Part shown: piece by piece, positions 45,406-45,518 of the stretch | How the letters are laid out: every line of letters begins with the position of its first letter | Numbering within the stretch: position 1 is the first letter of the stretch | NCBI RefSeq assembly: GCF_000003605.2 | Contig: NW_003116958.1 | Coordinates: 44,156-89,673, forward strand | DNA: 45,518 nucleotides | Source of the DNA: Saccoglossus kowalevskii | Lineage: Eukaryota > Hemichordata > Enteropneusta > Harrimaniidae | Reading direction: 5' to 3' | The notes under the pieces: generated by a model | The model's input: the letters and a program-made list of their open reading frames with translations, nothing else | What the model was told of the DNA's origin: nothing | Databases searched by the model: none | Made by a program: the position numbers and the translations under genes

Positions 45406-45518
45406 CTGTAAAGATATTATATTTTTTGAAGTCTGCATCAACAACATTTTTTCTCTTCAGTAGTTATCACATTAACAAGTTCCTGTGACTGAGTCTCCCT
45501 GCATGACAACTATACCAT
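45406..45518 (-). other. Sarcoglycan intron, upstream, to window edge
   Basis: No exon seen; the polypyrimidine tract and acceptor of the 45405 exon lie here. Confidence 0.6.

Noticed and set aside
44562-45447. Long frames of LVLVESSRN / TRFLLDS repeats
   Set aside because: Artefact of the 27-bp intronic minisatellite. The frame overlapping the 45333-45405 exon is not the sarcoglycan frame.
1-45518. CRISPR arrays, bacterial operons, tRNA or rRNA genes
   Set aside because: None seen. The tandem arrays lack unique spacers and the gene structure is eukaryotic.

Overview
This is a eukaryotic (metazoan) genomic window. It is AT-rich, with short coding exons separated by GT-AG introns, many small non-autonomous DNA transposons, minisatellites and decayed non-LTR retrotransposon pieces. 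The texture (TACTGTA-type fold-back MITEs, intron sizes, invertebrate-like family members) suggests a marine invertebrate such as a lophotrochozoan or non-vertebrate deuterostome. The species cannot be named from the sequence.

Two real genes are visible and they converge. On the + strand a complete SLC6 Na+/Cl- coupled transporter of the glycine/proline transporter branch was assembled by hand: coding exons 2-13 at 19077-27855, plus two mutually exclusive 48-nt first coding exons at 6283-6330 and 10537-10584. Both first exons end in AAG|gtaaac and join exon 2 in the same phase, so each isoform would be 699 aa with a different 16-residue N-terminus. On the - strand the last three coding exons of a gamma/delta/zeta-type sarcoglycan lie at 45405-43485; its 5' part runs off the right edge. 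No other host gene was found in the ~15.6 kb between the two stop codons.

Layout: 1-540, fragment of a non-LTR retrotransposon (ORF1 end and start of the ORF2 endonuclease, - strand). 541-6280, non-coding upstream DNA with an AT minisatellite, a 178-bp MITE and one copy of a 61-bp duplicated block whose other copy lies just upstream of the first promoter-proximal exon. 6283-19076, first exons and large first introns with a long-TIR fold-back element, a MITE and a pogo/Tigger-like element. 19077-27855, the transporter body with a 41-bp minisatellite and three related MITEs in introns. 27856-43484, intergenic and probable UTR DNA holding a Harbinger-type element, a TTAA-flanked MITE, a cluster of ACCATGGAGGT inverted motifs, a decayed ORF of an uncharacterised repeat-associated family between 77-bp inverted repeats, and two further retrotransposon relics. 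43485-45518, sarcoglycan exons whose two complete introns consist mostly of minisatellites of 21-bp and 27-bp units.

The transporter would import a small neutral amino acid, probably glycine, across the plasma membrane. The sarcoglycan is a single-pass muscle-membrane protein of the dystrophin complex. Nothing in the sequence links the two genes functionally. All family assignments rest on reading motifs by eye; no search was run.
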